From: PVC group bacterium
GTDB lineage: Bacteria; Verrucomicrobiota; Kiritimatiellia; SS1-B-03-39; UBA6053
Length of the DNA stretch: 6,666 nt
Reading direction: 5' to 3'
Assembly: GCA_003565035.1 (NCBI GenBank)
Contig: PXDP01000338.1
Span: 1-6,666, forward strand
Below are positions 1 through 6,611 of this stretch, one piece after another. Under the pieces are notes generated by a model. The model ran no database searches. It had not been told where the DNA came from and saw only the letters and a list, made by a program, of their open reading frames with translations. How positions within the stretch are numbered: position 1 is the stretch's first letter; every line of letters starts with the position of its first letter. A program made the translations under genes and the position numbers.

Positions 1-2
1 AA

Positions 3-191
3 GAGCGGGTCTACAGCTTCAACTACTCGGTCAAACAGGTCCACCCGCTGGTCGGCCTGTTAATCGGCCTGGTCGGATTGGCCCTGTTTGCGGTGATGCT
101 GATCTTTTTCTTCTGGTTTGCCATCATCGCCCTCGCCCTTGGTGCCGTAGCCTTCGTCATCCGGTCGATTCTGGCCGCCTTCCGCGCCTGA
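3..191 (+). CDS. C-terminal fragment of an unidentified membrane protein (5' end outside the window)
   Basis: An open frame enters from the left edge and ends at a TGA at 189-191, giving 62 residues. After a short polar stretch (roughly RVYSFNYSVKQVHP) it is almost entirely hydrophobic, with two closely spaced probable membrane helices (about residues 16-33 and 36-54) and a short basic end (IRSILAAFRA). The strong hydrophobic pattern, unlikely by chance, is the main evidence that this frame is coding. I do not recognise the family. The gene converges with yidD, and its last 132 bases are also read on the opposite strand as the tail of YidD. Because hydrophobic codons (NTN) read as polar codons (NAN) on the complement, one strand's pattern can imitate the other's; here the membrane-helix pattern looks like the primary signal. 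Confidence 0.6.
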   Translation, partial: ERVYSFNYSVKQVHPLVGLLIGLVGLALFAVMLIFFFWFAIIALALGAVAFVIRSILAAFRA

Positions 192-461
192 ATCAAACAC
201 GTGAAGACGGGGAGGCACCGGGTCATAGCCTTCACCTCCCCAGGGATGACAGCGTCCCACCCGCCGCACAATCAGCCAGAGCGCCCGGTGAAGCGGATGT
301 GTTTTGAGCGCTTCAATCGCGTAACGCGAGCAGGTGGGATGAAAACGGCACCCACCTCCGAGCGGCCCGAGAATGAGATGCAGGGCCGGCGAAATCAGCC
401 AGCGGTAGAAATACAGACAGGCCAGCAGTGGCGCGGCCAGCAGCAATCGCAGGGTCTTCAC
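60..461 (-). CDS. yidD: Membrane protein insertion efficiency factor YidD, with an extended C-terminal tail
   Basis: YidD is a small, inner-membrane-associated protein that helps the YidC insertase place proteins in the membrane. The 133-residue product starts with a hydrophobic/amphipathic N-terminal helix (residues 4-32). It then has the family signature: GGGCRFHPTCSRYAIEAL at about 35-52 (Cys38, Cys44), and RCHPWGGEGYDPVP at about 70-83. The start is GTG at 461-459. It overlaps the folK stop in a GTGA arrangement, with an AGGA a few bases upstream, so translation is probably coupled to folK. Typical YidD proteins end soon after the DPVP motif. Here the frame continues for about 45 residues of Gly/Asp/Glu/Lys/Gln-rich sequence, and this tail begins almost exactly where the gene meets the opposite-strand gene (residue 91 onward). 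The family call is firm. Whether the tail has a function is unknown. Confidence 0.93.
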   Translation of the reverse strand: MKTLRLLLAAPLLACLYFYRWLISPALHLILGPLGGGCRFHPTCSRYAIEALKTHPLHRALWLIVRRVGRCHPWGGEGYDPVPPRLHVFDSGAEGGQNRPDDEGYGTKGEGDDGKPEEKDQHHRKQGQSDQAD

Positions 462-1003
462 CAGTCCTGCTCGAGGCGAACCAGCTCATCCGCTCCCGGC
501 AGCGAAGCGAGAATTTCCGCCACTGTATGCTCGGATCCCGGCAGAACCCGGTCCGGCTGCAATTCCGCCAGCGGCTGCACAACAAAGCGGCGCTCCGCCC
601 ACCGCGGATGCGGCACCACCAGCCCCCCTGAACCAATCAACTGATCCCCGGCAAAAATAATATCAATATCAATTTCCCGCGGAGCGTTTTTATCGTCGCC
701 TTCCCGCTTGCGGCCAAAATCAGCCTCCATTTTCGCGATCAATCCCAGCCACTCCCGAGCGGTCAGCGCGGTATCCATGATCAGCACCGCGTTCAAAAAT
801 TTCAAATGCCGGTATTCATCTTTCACATCCACCGGCTCGGTTTCCCACAAGGCGCTTTTGCCAACCTCGTGGGCATCTCCGGCCGCGAGTATCGCCTGCC
901 GGGCCCGGCTCATGTTGTCAACACGGTCCCCCAAATTGGTTCCCAGCGAAAAGCCAATCTGAATCGTTTTCTTTGCACGTGAATCTGTTGATGAAAGGGT
1001 CAT
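458..1003 (-). CDS. folK: 2-amino-4-hydroxy-6-hydroxymethyldihydropteridine pyrophosphokinase (HPPK)
   Basis: FolK transfers pyrophosphate from ATP to 6-hydroxymethyl-7,8-dihydropterin in the cytoplasm, the step before dihydropteroate synthase in folate synthesis. The 181-residue product shows the family landmarks in order: IGFSLGTNLGDR near the N-terminus (residues 16-27), FLNAVLIMDT (69-78), the signature FGRKREGDDKNAPREIDIDIIF (96-117), and VPHPRWAERRFVVQPLAEL (130-148). Asp112 and Asp114 correspond to the Mg-binding pair of HPPK, and Arg109 to the conserved Arg just before them. The ATG at 1003-1001 was chosen because the protein then starts about 13 residues before the first conserved strand and an AGGA (TCCT at 1012-1015) lies 8 bases upstream. 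The frame stays open to 1099 with no family similarity in the extra residues. The stop overlaps the yidD start by 4 bp, so the two form an operon. Confidence 0.95.
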   Translation of the reverse strand: MTLSSTDSRAKKTIQIGFSLGTNLGDRVDNMSRARQAILAAGDAHEVGKSALWETEPVDVKDEYRHLKFLNAVLIMDTALTAREWLGLIAKMEADFGRKREGDDKNAPREIDIDIIFAGDQLIGSGGLVVPHPRWAERRFVVQPLAELQPDRVLPGSEHTVAEILASLPGADELVRLEQDW

Positions 1004-1104
1004 AGCTATGGTCCTATATCCCTTTTGCTGCAAACTTGCAAATCCACAGAGCCGACCGCGTGCTTTTCCCTTGTCTATTTTGCACACTCGTTCATACAAA
1101 GCCC
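1004..1104. promoter_or_regulatory. Divergent intergenic region with weak promoter candidates for folK-yidD and the M48 peptidase gene
   Basis: The spacer between two outward-facing genes must contain, or lie close to, both start signals. Leftward: TTGCAA (1036-1041) and TATAGG (CCTATA, 1013-1018) are separated by 17 bp and each match the sigma-70 consensus at 4 of 6 positions. Rightward: TTGTCT (1071-1076) and CATACA (1093-1098) are separated by 16 bp. Both would place transcription starts within a few bases of the start codons, implying nearly leaderless messages; this fits the lack of a Shine-Dalgarno before the peptidase ATG but conflicts with the AGGA before folK. TTTGC (1024-1028) and GCAAA (1038-1042) form a small inverted repeat that could be a protein site. 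All of these assignments are weak. Confidence 0.3.
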
Positions 1105-3063
1105 ATGCCCAAAACTTTTTTCGATTTGCAACAGGAAGCCCGCGTCCGCAGTCGCTGGGCCGTTTTCGGATTCATCGTCACTGTGCTGCTCACCGTCCTC
1201 GGGGCCTCTATCCTCACCGCAGCCATACTCGGGGGAATCGGCAGCACCGAAAACGCCGCGCAGGACTTCGCCTCCGCGCATCAATGGGACATCATTTTTG
1301 GTGCCGCGGGGTTCACGCTGTTTATCGTGCTCGGTGCAAGTCTCTTCCGCCACATGCAAATGCAGGCCGGCCCAGAGCATGTTATGCACGCCATGGACGG
1401 AAAACGGGTGAATCCCGAATCCGGCAATCCTCAGGAACGCCAGCTTCTTAACCTCGTGGAGGAAATGTCCATTGCCAGCGGCGTGCCGGTTCCGGATGTT
1501 TACATCGTGGATGAACCGGGCATCAATGCTTTTGCGGTGGGACTCTCGACCGACCGGGCCGCAGTGGGGGTCACCCGCGGTGCACTCAACACCTTCACCC
1601 GCGACGAGATGCAGGGGGTTATCGCCCACGAATTCAGTCATATTCTCAATGGCGACATGCGACTGAACACCCGCCTCATTGCCATGCTGGCCGGCCTGTT
1701 CATCCTCTCCGAACTGGGCATGATTCTCTTCCGGATTGCACTGCACAGCGGCGGAGGCAGCAGACGGCGCAACAGCAAAGACAACGGCGGCGGTGCCATC
1801 GCATTCGTCGCCCTGGGTCTCGCCGTCTGGGCCTGCGGGGCCATCGGCCTGCTCATGGGCCGGATTCTGCAGGCCTCGCTCAGCCGTCAGCGCGAATTTC
1901 TGGCCGACGCCTCGGCGGTGCAGTTCACCCGCAACCCCGACGGCATCGCCAACGCCCTCCGCAAACTTGGCAAAAACAGCCGTAAAGCCAAACTCCAGCA
2001 CGCGGAATCCCTCGAACTGGCGCACATGATGTTCGGCAGCGCCAAACCCATGTCCCTCAGCGGACTGATGGCCACCCATCCACCCCTCGACCGACGGATT
2101 CGTCAAATTCTGCCCGAATGGGACGGATCTTTTCTCGCCGCCACCTCCGCCGAACCGCCACCTCCCCCCAAATCCGCCCCGGTGCCGCCCCCCATTCCAC
2201 GCGCCGGAAAACGCGCCGTGGCCTTCGGCGTGCTCGACGCCGCCATGCGCTCCGCCGGCACCGGCCCCACCCCCGAAAGCGTCGAAGCCGCCCGCGCCCT
2301 TCACAGCGCCCTGCCGGAAAACGCGCGCCAGGCCGCTCGCACCCCGGCCGGGGCCCGCGCACTTGTGTACCGCCTGTTGCTTCAACCCGCCGCCCCGGAG
2401 ATTCTCAGCGAGCAGGAAAAAGCGGTTCAGACCCACGAAACCGATGAAGTGTGCAACCTCCTCACCGCGCTCACCCGGCAGACAGAGGATCTGCCCGAAG
2501 CCGAGCGCATTCCCCTCCTCGATTTGACCGTTCCCACGCTCCGGCATCTCGACTCCGATACCAAAACCATCTTTAAAAACACGGTCGAGGCCGTCATTCG
2601 TGCCGACGGCAAAGTCAGCCTCTACGAATATGCGGTTCGTCAGGTGGCCATGCGCGCGATTGAAACCGAGGCCGAAGCCCGGGCCCGTACCAAAAAGCGC
2701 ATCCACATTCGCGAAGCCGAGACCGAAGTCAATCTCCTGCTGTCTGTGCTGGCCCACGTGGGTGCGGCAAGCGAAGCCGATGCGGAAGCATCCTTCGAAG
2801 CCGCGCGGCAACAACTGCTCGGACATCACGGCGGCATCACCCTTGCCCTGCAGCCCCCGGAACGCCGAACCCTCAGCGCCCTCAACGAAGCCTGCGCCAC
2901 CCTCTCAGCCCTCTATCCCGCCTTCCAGCAGCGCGTCATGAACGCCGCCCTCGCCGCGGTTTCGAACAACGGGGAAATCAATGCGGACGAATTCAACGCC
3001 TTCCGCGCCGCCGCCGCCGCATTGAATGTCCCCGTCCCGCCCGATTTCCGCATTGACGAATGA
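1105..3063 (+). CDS. M48-family (HtpX-like) membrane zinc metallopeptidase with TerB-like C-terminal extension
   Basis: This is a 652-residue predicted inner-membrane protease. HtpX-type M48 enzymes cut misfolded or damaged membrane proteins on the cytoplasmic side. Two membrane helices come first (about 18-44 and 61-81), then the peptidase region with HEFSH (His175, Glu176, His179) as the zinc site, two more helices (about 190-212 and 231-253), REFLADA with Glu264 as likely third zinc ligand, and the family's THPPLDRRI motif (324-332). HtpX is normally about 290 residues, so the catalytic unit ends near 340. A proline-rich linker (351-366) follows, then about 285 mostly helical residues. These include ADGKVSLYEYAV (500-511) and NNGEINADEFNAF (621-633), which resemble the acidic motif of TerB-like domains. 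The ATG at 1105 was chosen over an in-frame TTG at 1036 because the MPKTFFDLQQEARVRSRW start suits the family. It has no obvious ribosome binding site. It is divergent from folK and convergent with the helicase gene. The peptidase call is firm; the C-terminal domain call is tentative. Confidence 0.93.
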   Translation: MPKTFFDLQQEARVRSRWAVFGFIVTVLLTVLGASILTAAILGGIGSTENAAQDFASAHQWDIIFGAAGFTLFIVLGASLFRHMQMQAGPEHVMHAMDGKRVNPESGNPQERQLLNLVEEMSIASGVPVPDVYIVDEPGINAFAVGLSTDRAAVGVTRGALNTFTRDEMQGVIAHEFSHILNGDMRLNTRLIAMLAGLFILSELGMILFRIALHSGGGSRRRNSKDNGGGAIAFVALGLAVWACGAIGLLMGRILQASLSRQREFLADASAVQFTRNPDGIANALRKLGKNSRKAKLQHAESLELAHMMFGSAKPMSLSGLMATHPPLDRRIRQILPEWDGSFLAATSAEPPPPPKSAPVPPPIPRAGKRAVAFGVLDAAMRSAGTGPTPESVEAARALHSALPENARQAARTPAGARALVYRLLLQPAAPEILSEQEKAVQTHETDEVCNLLTALTRQTEDLPEAERIPLLDLTVPTLRHLDSDTKTIFKNTVEAVIRADGKVSLYEYAVRQVAMRAIETEAEARARTKKRIHIREAETEVNLLLSVLAHVGAASEADAEASFEAARQQLLGHHGGITLALQPPERRTLSALNEACATLSALYPAFQQRVMNAALAAVSNNGEINADEFNAFRAAAAALNVPVPPDFRIDE

Positions 3064-3065
3064 AA

Positions 3066-3137
3066 GATTTGACCTTGGAAGGTAAAGCGCCCTGAAAAAT
3101 TGGCAACCAAGCCTCAGGACAGCAAAAAGGTCAAATC
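3066..3137. terminator. Inverted repeat with nested stems at the convergent gene junction, possible bidirectional terminator
   Basis: GATTTGACCTT (3066-3076) and AAGGTCAAATC (3127-3137) are perfect 11-bp inverted repeats. Between them lie CCTGA (3091-3095) pairing with TCAGG (3114-3118), and inside that TTGG (3100-3103) with CCAA (3107-3110) around a CAA loop. The nested symmetry between two converging genes suggests a transcript-end structure working for both. The right arm lies inside the last codons of the helicase gene. There is no strong U-tract on either side and the outer stem is AT-rich, so it is not a textbook intrinsic terminator. Confidence 0.35.
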
Positions 3138-6100
3138 CTCCGGTGTCAGCTTGGACAGCAGACTGTTTTCCTGTGTGAGAATCGATTCGGCCAGATGCCG
3201 TTTATCATCCTGCAGGGCCAGAATCTTGTCTTCAATTGTATCCTTGGCCACCACGCGGTACGCGAAAACATTTTTCTCCTGGCCGATGCGGTGCGCACGG
3301 TCGATGGCCTGCGCCTCAATCGCCGGATTCCACCAGGGGTCCAGCAGGATCACATAATCCGCCGCCGTCAGGTTCAAACCCACTCCGCCCGCTTTCAGGC
3401 TGATGAGAAACAGCGGAATTTCCGGACGGTCCTGAAACGCATTCACCACCGCATTCCGGTCGCGGGTCTGCCCGTCGAGATACACGTAGGCAATTTTCCT
3501 GCGGTCCAGACGCTCGCGCACCAGGGCCAGCATCGACGTGAACTGTGAAAAGATCAGCGCCTTGTGACCGGAGGACAGAATATCCTCCAGCAAATCATCC
3601 AGTGCCCCCATTTTACCGCTTTCCATTCCCCGGTGCTCCTCCGAAATGAGTCCCGGATGACAAGCCGCCTGCCGCAGGCGCAGCAGAGCCTCCAGCACCA
3701 TGATTTTGGACTGCTGAAAGCCCTTCTCGGAAATGCCGTCCGCGAGCGCTTTCTGATAATACGTCTTCAGTTCAGTGTACAGTTTGCGCTGCGGAGCCGG
3801 CAGCTCGCAGTACAGGGTCTCCTCCACCTTCTCCGGAAGATCCGTCGCCACCTGCTCCTTGGTGCGCCGCAGCAGAAAAGGCCGCACCCCGCGGGCAATC
3901 ATCCGCAACGATTCATCGGAGAGATCTTTCGCCTCCATGAATTTCCGCCCCAGCATTCCCGGATTCAGAAAATTCAACTGACTCCACAGGTCTTCAATCC
4001 GATTCTCGACCGGGGTCCCCGTGAGCGTCAGCCGGTGCCGCGATGTCAACAGTTTCACCGCCTTGGAGGTCTTGGCCGCCGGATTTTTCACCGCCTGTGA
4101 TTCATCCAGAATCACATAATCAAACATCACCTGCCGCAGCCAGGCCACATCCCGGATCAGGGTCTGATAGGTAATCAGATACAGGTCCGCCGGAGGCAGT
4201 TCGGATGCGGATTTCGGACGGCCCACCCCGCTGAGTTCCGCCACCCGGAGTTCCGGGGTGAATTTGGCCGCCTCCATCCGCCAGTTAAACACAATCGACC
4301 GCGGCAGCACCGCCAGGGAGGGCCCCCGCTTTGCCGCGCGCTGCTCTTCCAGCAGGGCCAGAACCTGCACGGTTTTCCCGAGGCCCATATCGTCGGCCAG
4401 ACATCCGTTCAGCCCCATGTCCCGCAAGTAGCGCATCCACCCCAGCCCCTCCTGCTGATACACCCGCAATTCCCCCTGAAATCCCGCCGGAGGCGCGGCG
4501 GGTTCCGGCGAACCCAGTTTGCGCAGCCGGTTCCGCAGGCCTACCGCCTCCGCCCCCCAGTCTACCCCGGGCACATCCGCCAGCAGCATGTCCAGAAACA
4601 CGGCCCCGGCTCCGGAAAAGGTCAGCGTCCCCTCCTCCGCCGTCATGTCCCCCAGCCCCTGCAGAACCGTGAAACGCTCCACCAGCGCTTCGGATAAAAG
4701 CGCCATGGACCCGTTTTTCAACTGAAGAAACCGGCCTTTGCGCTTAACCGACCTGAGCACCTCCGGCAGATCCATCGTCTCATCGCCAAAGGTCAGTTCC
4801 CCCTCCAGTTCAAACCAGTCCTGACCGCTCCCCTCCACGCGGATTGCCGCCTGGCCGTTTGTCCGCAGCCGCGTATCGCGGATCAGCAGTTCCCAGCCCT
4901 CCCGATCGAGCGTTTCCAGCAGTTCCGCCGTGTACACGCCGTCCACACCGAAGACACCGTCGGCCGAGCCCGCCGTCACCCCCGCGCCCAGCGCCTCCAG
5001 CCGTTTCAGGGCTTCCGTTTCCGCATCCCGGTCCCGCACATGAATTTCACGCGCCGCCCCCACCACCCAGCGGTCCCGCGCATCCAGCCAGTCCAGCACC
5101 CGATCCCCGTAGGCAAATTCCGGTTGCACCCAGGCATCCATCGACTCACTCACCTCCAGAATGCGCAGCAGAAAACGGGGCGCCTGGCGGATCTCCCGGA
5201 AGGAGACCGATTCCGGCAGCTCCGCCGGCAGGTTCACATTCAACTCATAGAGCGATTCCACAAAATCAACCACCTCATCCTCCGGAACCCCGGGGGCCTC
5301 CGCCTCAAGCTCCCGGGCCCAGTCAAACAGCTCCGGATTTACAACCCGCGACAGCGTATTCCCGAACGCCATCACCCCCGTATCATGCACAAACCGCACG
5401 TCATCCAGCGGCATCTGCTCTTCTCCGCACACCATGCCCGCATGAAGCGTCAGCCCCTCCCCGGTTTTCTCTCCCCGCAAAACAATCCGCCATTCACGGG
5501 CCATTGCGCCGCCGACCACCGGCAGATCCAGCACATCCTGCACTTTCAGCGGATTCCCGAAATGCAGCCGCCCTGTGCTCACCAAATCCTCCAGCACCTC
5601 GACGGTGGACGGCTTGGTCAGATTCACCGAATGACTGCGGGCAGAGTAAAACGAAAAGTTGGACTGCTCCAGCAGCATGCCCTGCAGCAGGGCCAGCCGG
5701 GGAAGTTCCGAAGGGTCCACCCGGAACGACGACGGCTGCAGCAGCGACACCGGCTTGAGTTTAATACGGCCCGACTTCAGTGCCTGCTCCTCCATCACAT
5801 ACAGACGGACCGGCCGGTCGCGGGATACCTCAGCCGGATCCAGGACATAATGCAGCACCGAAACCGCCTTGGGAGCCGCCTTGGACCGGGAGGGCGCACG
5901 CACGGCGGACGGCAGCACCCTTGGAGAAAACAGATCCCGCCAACTGCGCGTGCTGGGGAGGGCCTCCTCCCCCAGCTTTTCCAGCGTCAGTCCCAAAGCA
6001 TAAACATGTTTGCAAATCCCGAACTGCTCAAAATACGGACAACTGCAGGACAAATGGATCTCCGGCGCACGCGGGGTTCCCATCTCGATTTCCGCCATAT

Positions 6101-6257
6101 AAATCTGTCCGCCAACCCCCTTCACGGGCGCAAAAAACGCCGTGCCCGCATTCTGGACCCGCCCCACCCGATTCCTCTGAACATAATCACGCCCCCGTTG
6201 TTGAATTTGCGGGGGCGTACGGGTATTCAAAAAAGACATCAGATAGGAATCAGGCAT
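3114..6257 (-). CDS. SWIM zinc-finger, SNF2-family helicase-like ATPase
   Basis: This 1047-residue cytoplasmic protein has an N-terminal SWIM zinc finger, CxCx8CxH (Cys71, Cys73, Cys82, His84), likely to bind DNA or protein. A long middle region follows (about 100-590) in which I recognise no domain. The SNF2 motor comes last: LRVYQQEGLGWM (597-608); Walker A DMGLGKT (623-629); a DESQ box (718-721); LTGTPVENR (745-753); FLLRRTKEQV (794-803); and the helicase C-terminal lobe with IFSQF (902-906), SLKAGGVGLNLTAAD (953-967) and the arginine-finger motif QAIDRAHRIGQ (983-993). All motor motifs look intact, so it should hydrolyse ATP and move along or remodel DNA or DNA-protein complexes; the precise substrate is unknown. 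The ATG at 6257 is used, with a weak AGAG about 7 bases upstream; an in-frame ATG at 6239 is possible but has no ribosome binding site. It stands alone, with no neighbouring nuclease or methylase to mark it as a defence gene. Confidence 0.95.
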   Translation of the reverse strand: MPDSYLMSFLNTRTPPQIQQRGRDYVQRNRVGRVQNAGTAFFAPVKGVGGQIYMAEIEMGTPRAPEIHLSCSCPYFEQFGICKHVYALGLTLEKLGEEALPSTRSWRDLFSPRVLPSAVRAPSRSKAAPKAVSVLHYVLDPAEVSRDRPVRLYVMEEQALKSGRIKLKPVSLLQPSSFRVDPSELPRLALLQGMLLEQSNFSFYSARSHSVNLTKPSTVEVLEDLVSTGRLHFGNPLKVQDVLDLPVVGGAMAREWRIVLRGEKTGEGLTLHAGMVCGEEQMPLDDVRFVHDTGVMAFGNTLSRVVNPELFDWARELEAEAPGVPEDEVVDFVESLYELNVNLPAELPESVSFREIRQAPRFLLRILEVSESMDAWVQPEFAYGDRVLDWLDARDRWVVGAAREIHVRDRDAETEALKRLEALGAGVTAGSADGVFGVDGVYTAELLETLDREGWELLIRDTRLRTNGQAAIRVEGSGQDWFELEGELTFGDETMDLPEVLRSVKRKGRFLQLKNGSMALLSEALVERFTVLQGLGDMTAEEGTLTFSGAGAVFLDMLLADVPGVDWGAEAVGLRNRLRKLGSPEPAAPPAGFQGELRVYQQEGLGWMRYLRDMGLNGCLADDMGLGKTVQVLALLEEQRAAKRGPSLAVLPRSIVFNWRMEAAKFTPELRVAELSGVGRPKSASELPPADLYLITYQTLIRDVAWLRQVMFDYVILDESQAVKNPAAKTSKAVKLLTSRHRLTLTGTPVENRIEDLWSQLNFLNPGMLGRKFMEAKDLSDESLRMIARGVRPFLLRRTKEQVATDLPEKVEETLYCELPAPQRKLYTELKTYYQKALADGISEKGFQQSKIMVLEALLRLRQAACHPGLISEEHRGMESGKMGALDDLLEDILSSGHKALIFSQFTSMLALVRERLDRRKIAYVYLDGQTRDRNAVVNAFQDRPEIPLFLISLKAGGVGLNLTAADYVILLDPWWNPAIEAQAIDRAHRIGQEKNVFAYRVVAKDTIEDKILALQDDKRHLAESILTQENSLLSKLTPEDLTFLLS

Positions 6258-6293
6258 TCCGTCACTCTACGCAAACCCGCGCCGGATGCAAAC

Positions 6294-6302
6294 TTTAGAT
6301 CA
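6294..6302 (-). promoter_or_regulatory. Candidate extended -10 element for the SNF2 helicase gene
   Basis: On the minus strand this reads TGATCTAAA, an extended -10 form (TG-N) followed by TCTAAA, which matches TATAAT at 4 of 6 positions. It lies in a locally AT-rich patch about 37 bases upstream of the helicase start codon and would give a leader of roughly 30 bases. No good -35 element is visible at the right distance. This is a candidate only. Confidence 0.25.
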
Positions 6303-6332
6303 AAAAACAATGTGAATCGAAAAGGTAATTAT

Positions 6333-6367
6333 ATTGAAATATCAAGGATCATCCTTGATATTTCAAT
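6333..6367. repeat. Perfect 35-bp palindrome (17-bp arms, 1-base centre)
   Basis: ATTGAAATATCAAGGAT (6333-6349), a central C (6350), and ATCCTTGATATTTCAAT (6351-6367) form a perfect palindrome that breaks immediately outside. It is AT-rich in a GC-rich setting. It lies about 75 bp upstream of the helicase start, upstream of the candidate -10, and directly before the ATPase remnant on the other strand. It lacks a T-tract, so it is not a classical terminator. It could be an operator for a dimeric regulator, a mobile-element or extragenic palindromic repeat, or a cruciform-forming site. The sequence alone does not decide among these. Confidence 0.85.
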
Positions 6368-6484
6368 GCAATCATGCCCACCCCGTCAATGCGTTCAGCG
6401 GTGGCAGACCTGTCGCTCGAGTGCTTATGGGTCCTGTATCCCGGAGACAAGACCTATGCCCCAGAACTCAATTTGCTCGGTTTT
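6359..6484 (+). pseudogene. Remnant of an AAA/DUF4143-type ATPase C-terminus
   Basis: The frame opens just after a stop codon inside the palindrome's right arm. It reads NAIMPTPSMRSAVADL followed by SLECLWVLYPGDKTY. This matches, from memory, the closing motif of AAA_14/DUF4143 ATPases, in which TPSMR, a DL-x-L pair and a (W/Y)V-x-YPG-x-x-x-Y element occur in that order near the C-terminus. These ATPases are normally about 380-430 residues, and nothing of their ATP-binding part lies to the left, where the helicase gene is on the other strand. It is therefore a 3' scrap of a once larger gene, not a working copy. The match fades after about 6484, although the frame has no stop up to the window edge. 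ATG at 6374 could start a short peptide, but no ribosome binding site is visible. Confidence 0.55.
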
Positions 6485-6528
6485 TCACCCGAAATCTATC
6501 GCAAATTCAAATGCGTCAATAGACAAGT

Positions 6529-6611
6529 TCTAAACATCTCACCCCAAAACTGCGGCATCTCCCTCCGGCAACCTTTCCGCTCAACCGGAGGCTGCCAGGG
6601 TGGGGTTCGGA
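6529..6611. repeat. Imperfect GC-rich fold-back structure, possibly attC-like
   Basis: The segment folds on itself through CCTCCGG/CCGGAGG (6562-6568 with 6585-6591, 16-base loop), GGCA/TGCC (6554-6557 with 6593-6596), and ACCCCA/TGGGGT (6541-6546 with 6601-6606). The ends TCTAAAC (6529-6535) and GTTCGGA (6605-6611) also pair, with one mismatch and one wobble. Paired 7-base ends, an inner paired box, unpaired spacers and an 83-bp total length are the general plan of an integron cassette recombination site (attC). Against this, each end matches the RYYYAAC/GTTRRRY core at only 5 of 7 positions, the right inner box overlaps the end box by two bases, and no integrase or cassette gene is in view. 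The fold is real; the attC reading is a hypothesis. Confidence 0.4.

Noticed and set aside
1004..1099. N-terminal extension of FolK up to 1099
   Set aside because: The added residues precede the first conserved strand by too much and have no family similarity, while the ATG at 1003 has an AGGA 8 bases upstream.
1036..1104. N-terminal extension of the M48 peptidase from a TTG at 1036
   Set aside because: The extra 23 residues do not resemble an M48 N-terminus, they would cover the divergent promoter region, and there is a good ATG at 1105.
1075..2829. A 584-codon open frame on the minus strand, opposite the M48 peptidase gene
   Set aside because: It is rich in Gly, Ala, His and Arg, has no recognisable motif, and mirrors the codon-position bias of the clear peptidase gene on the other strand. 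It is a shadow frame of GC-rich coding DNA.
4844..5758. A proline/alanine-rich 304-codon open frame on the plus strand
   Set aside because: Low-complexity Pro/Ala/Ser composition is what an antisense frame of Gly/Ala/Glu/Arg-rich coding DNA gives. There is no start signal and no recognisable domain.
3114..6257. SNF2 helicase as part of a multi-gene defence system (for example DISARM-like)
   Set aside because: The neighbours are a housekeeping peptidase and non-genic DNA; no methyltransferase, nuclease, phospholipase-D or DUF1998 gene accompanies it in this window.
5040..6533. A 497-codon open frame on the plus strand, opposite the helicase N-terminal half
   Set aside because: Its translation is full of His, Pro, Gln and Arg with no domain, and it lies across a gene with an intact SWIM finger and helicase motifs. 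It is also a shadow frame.
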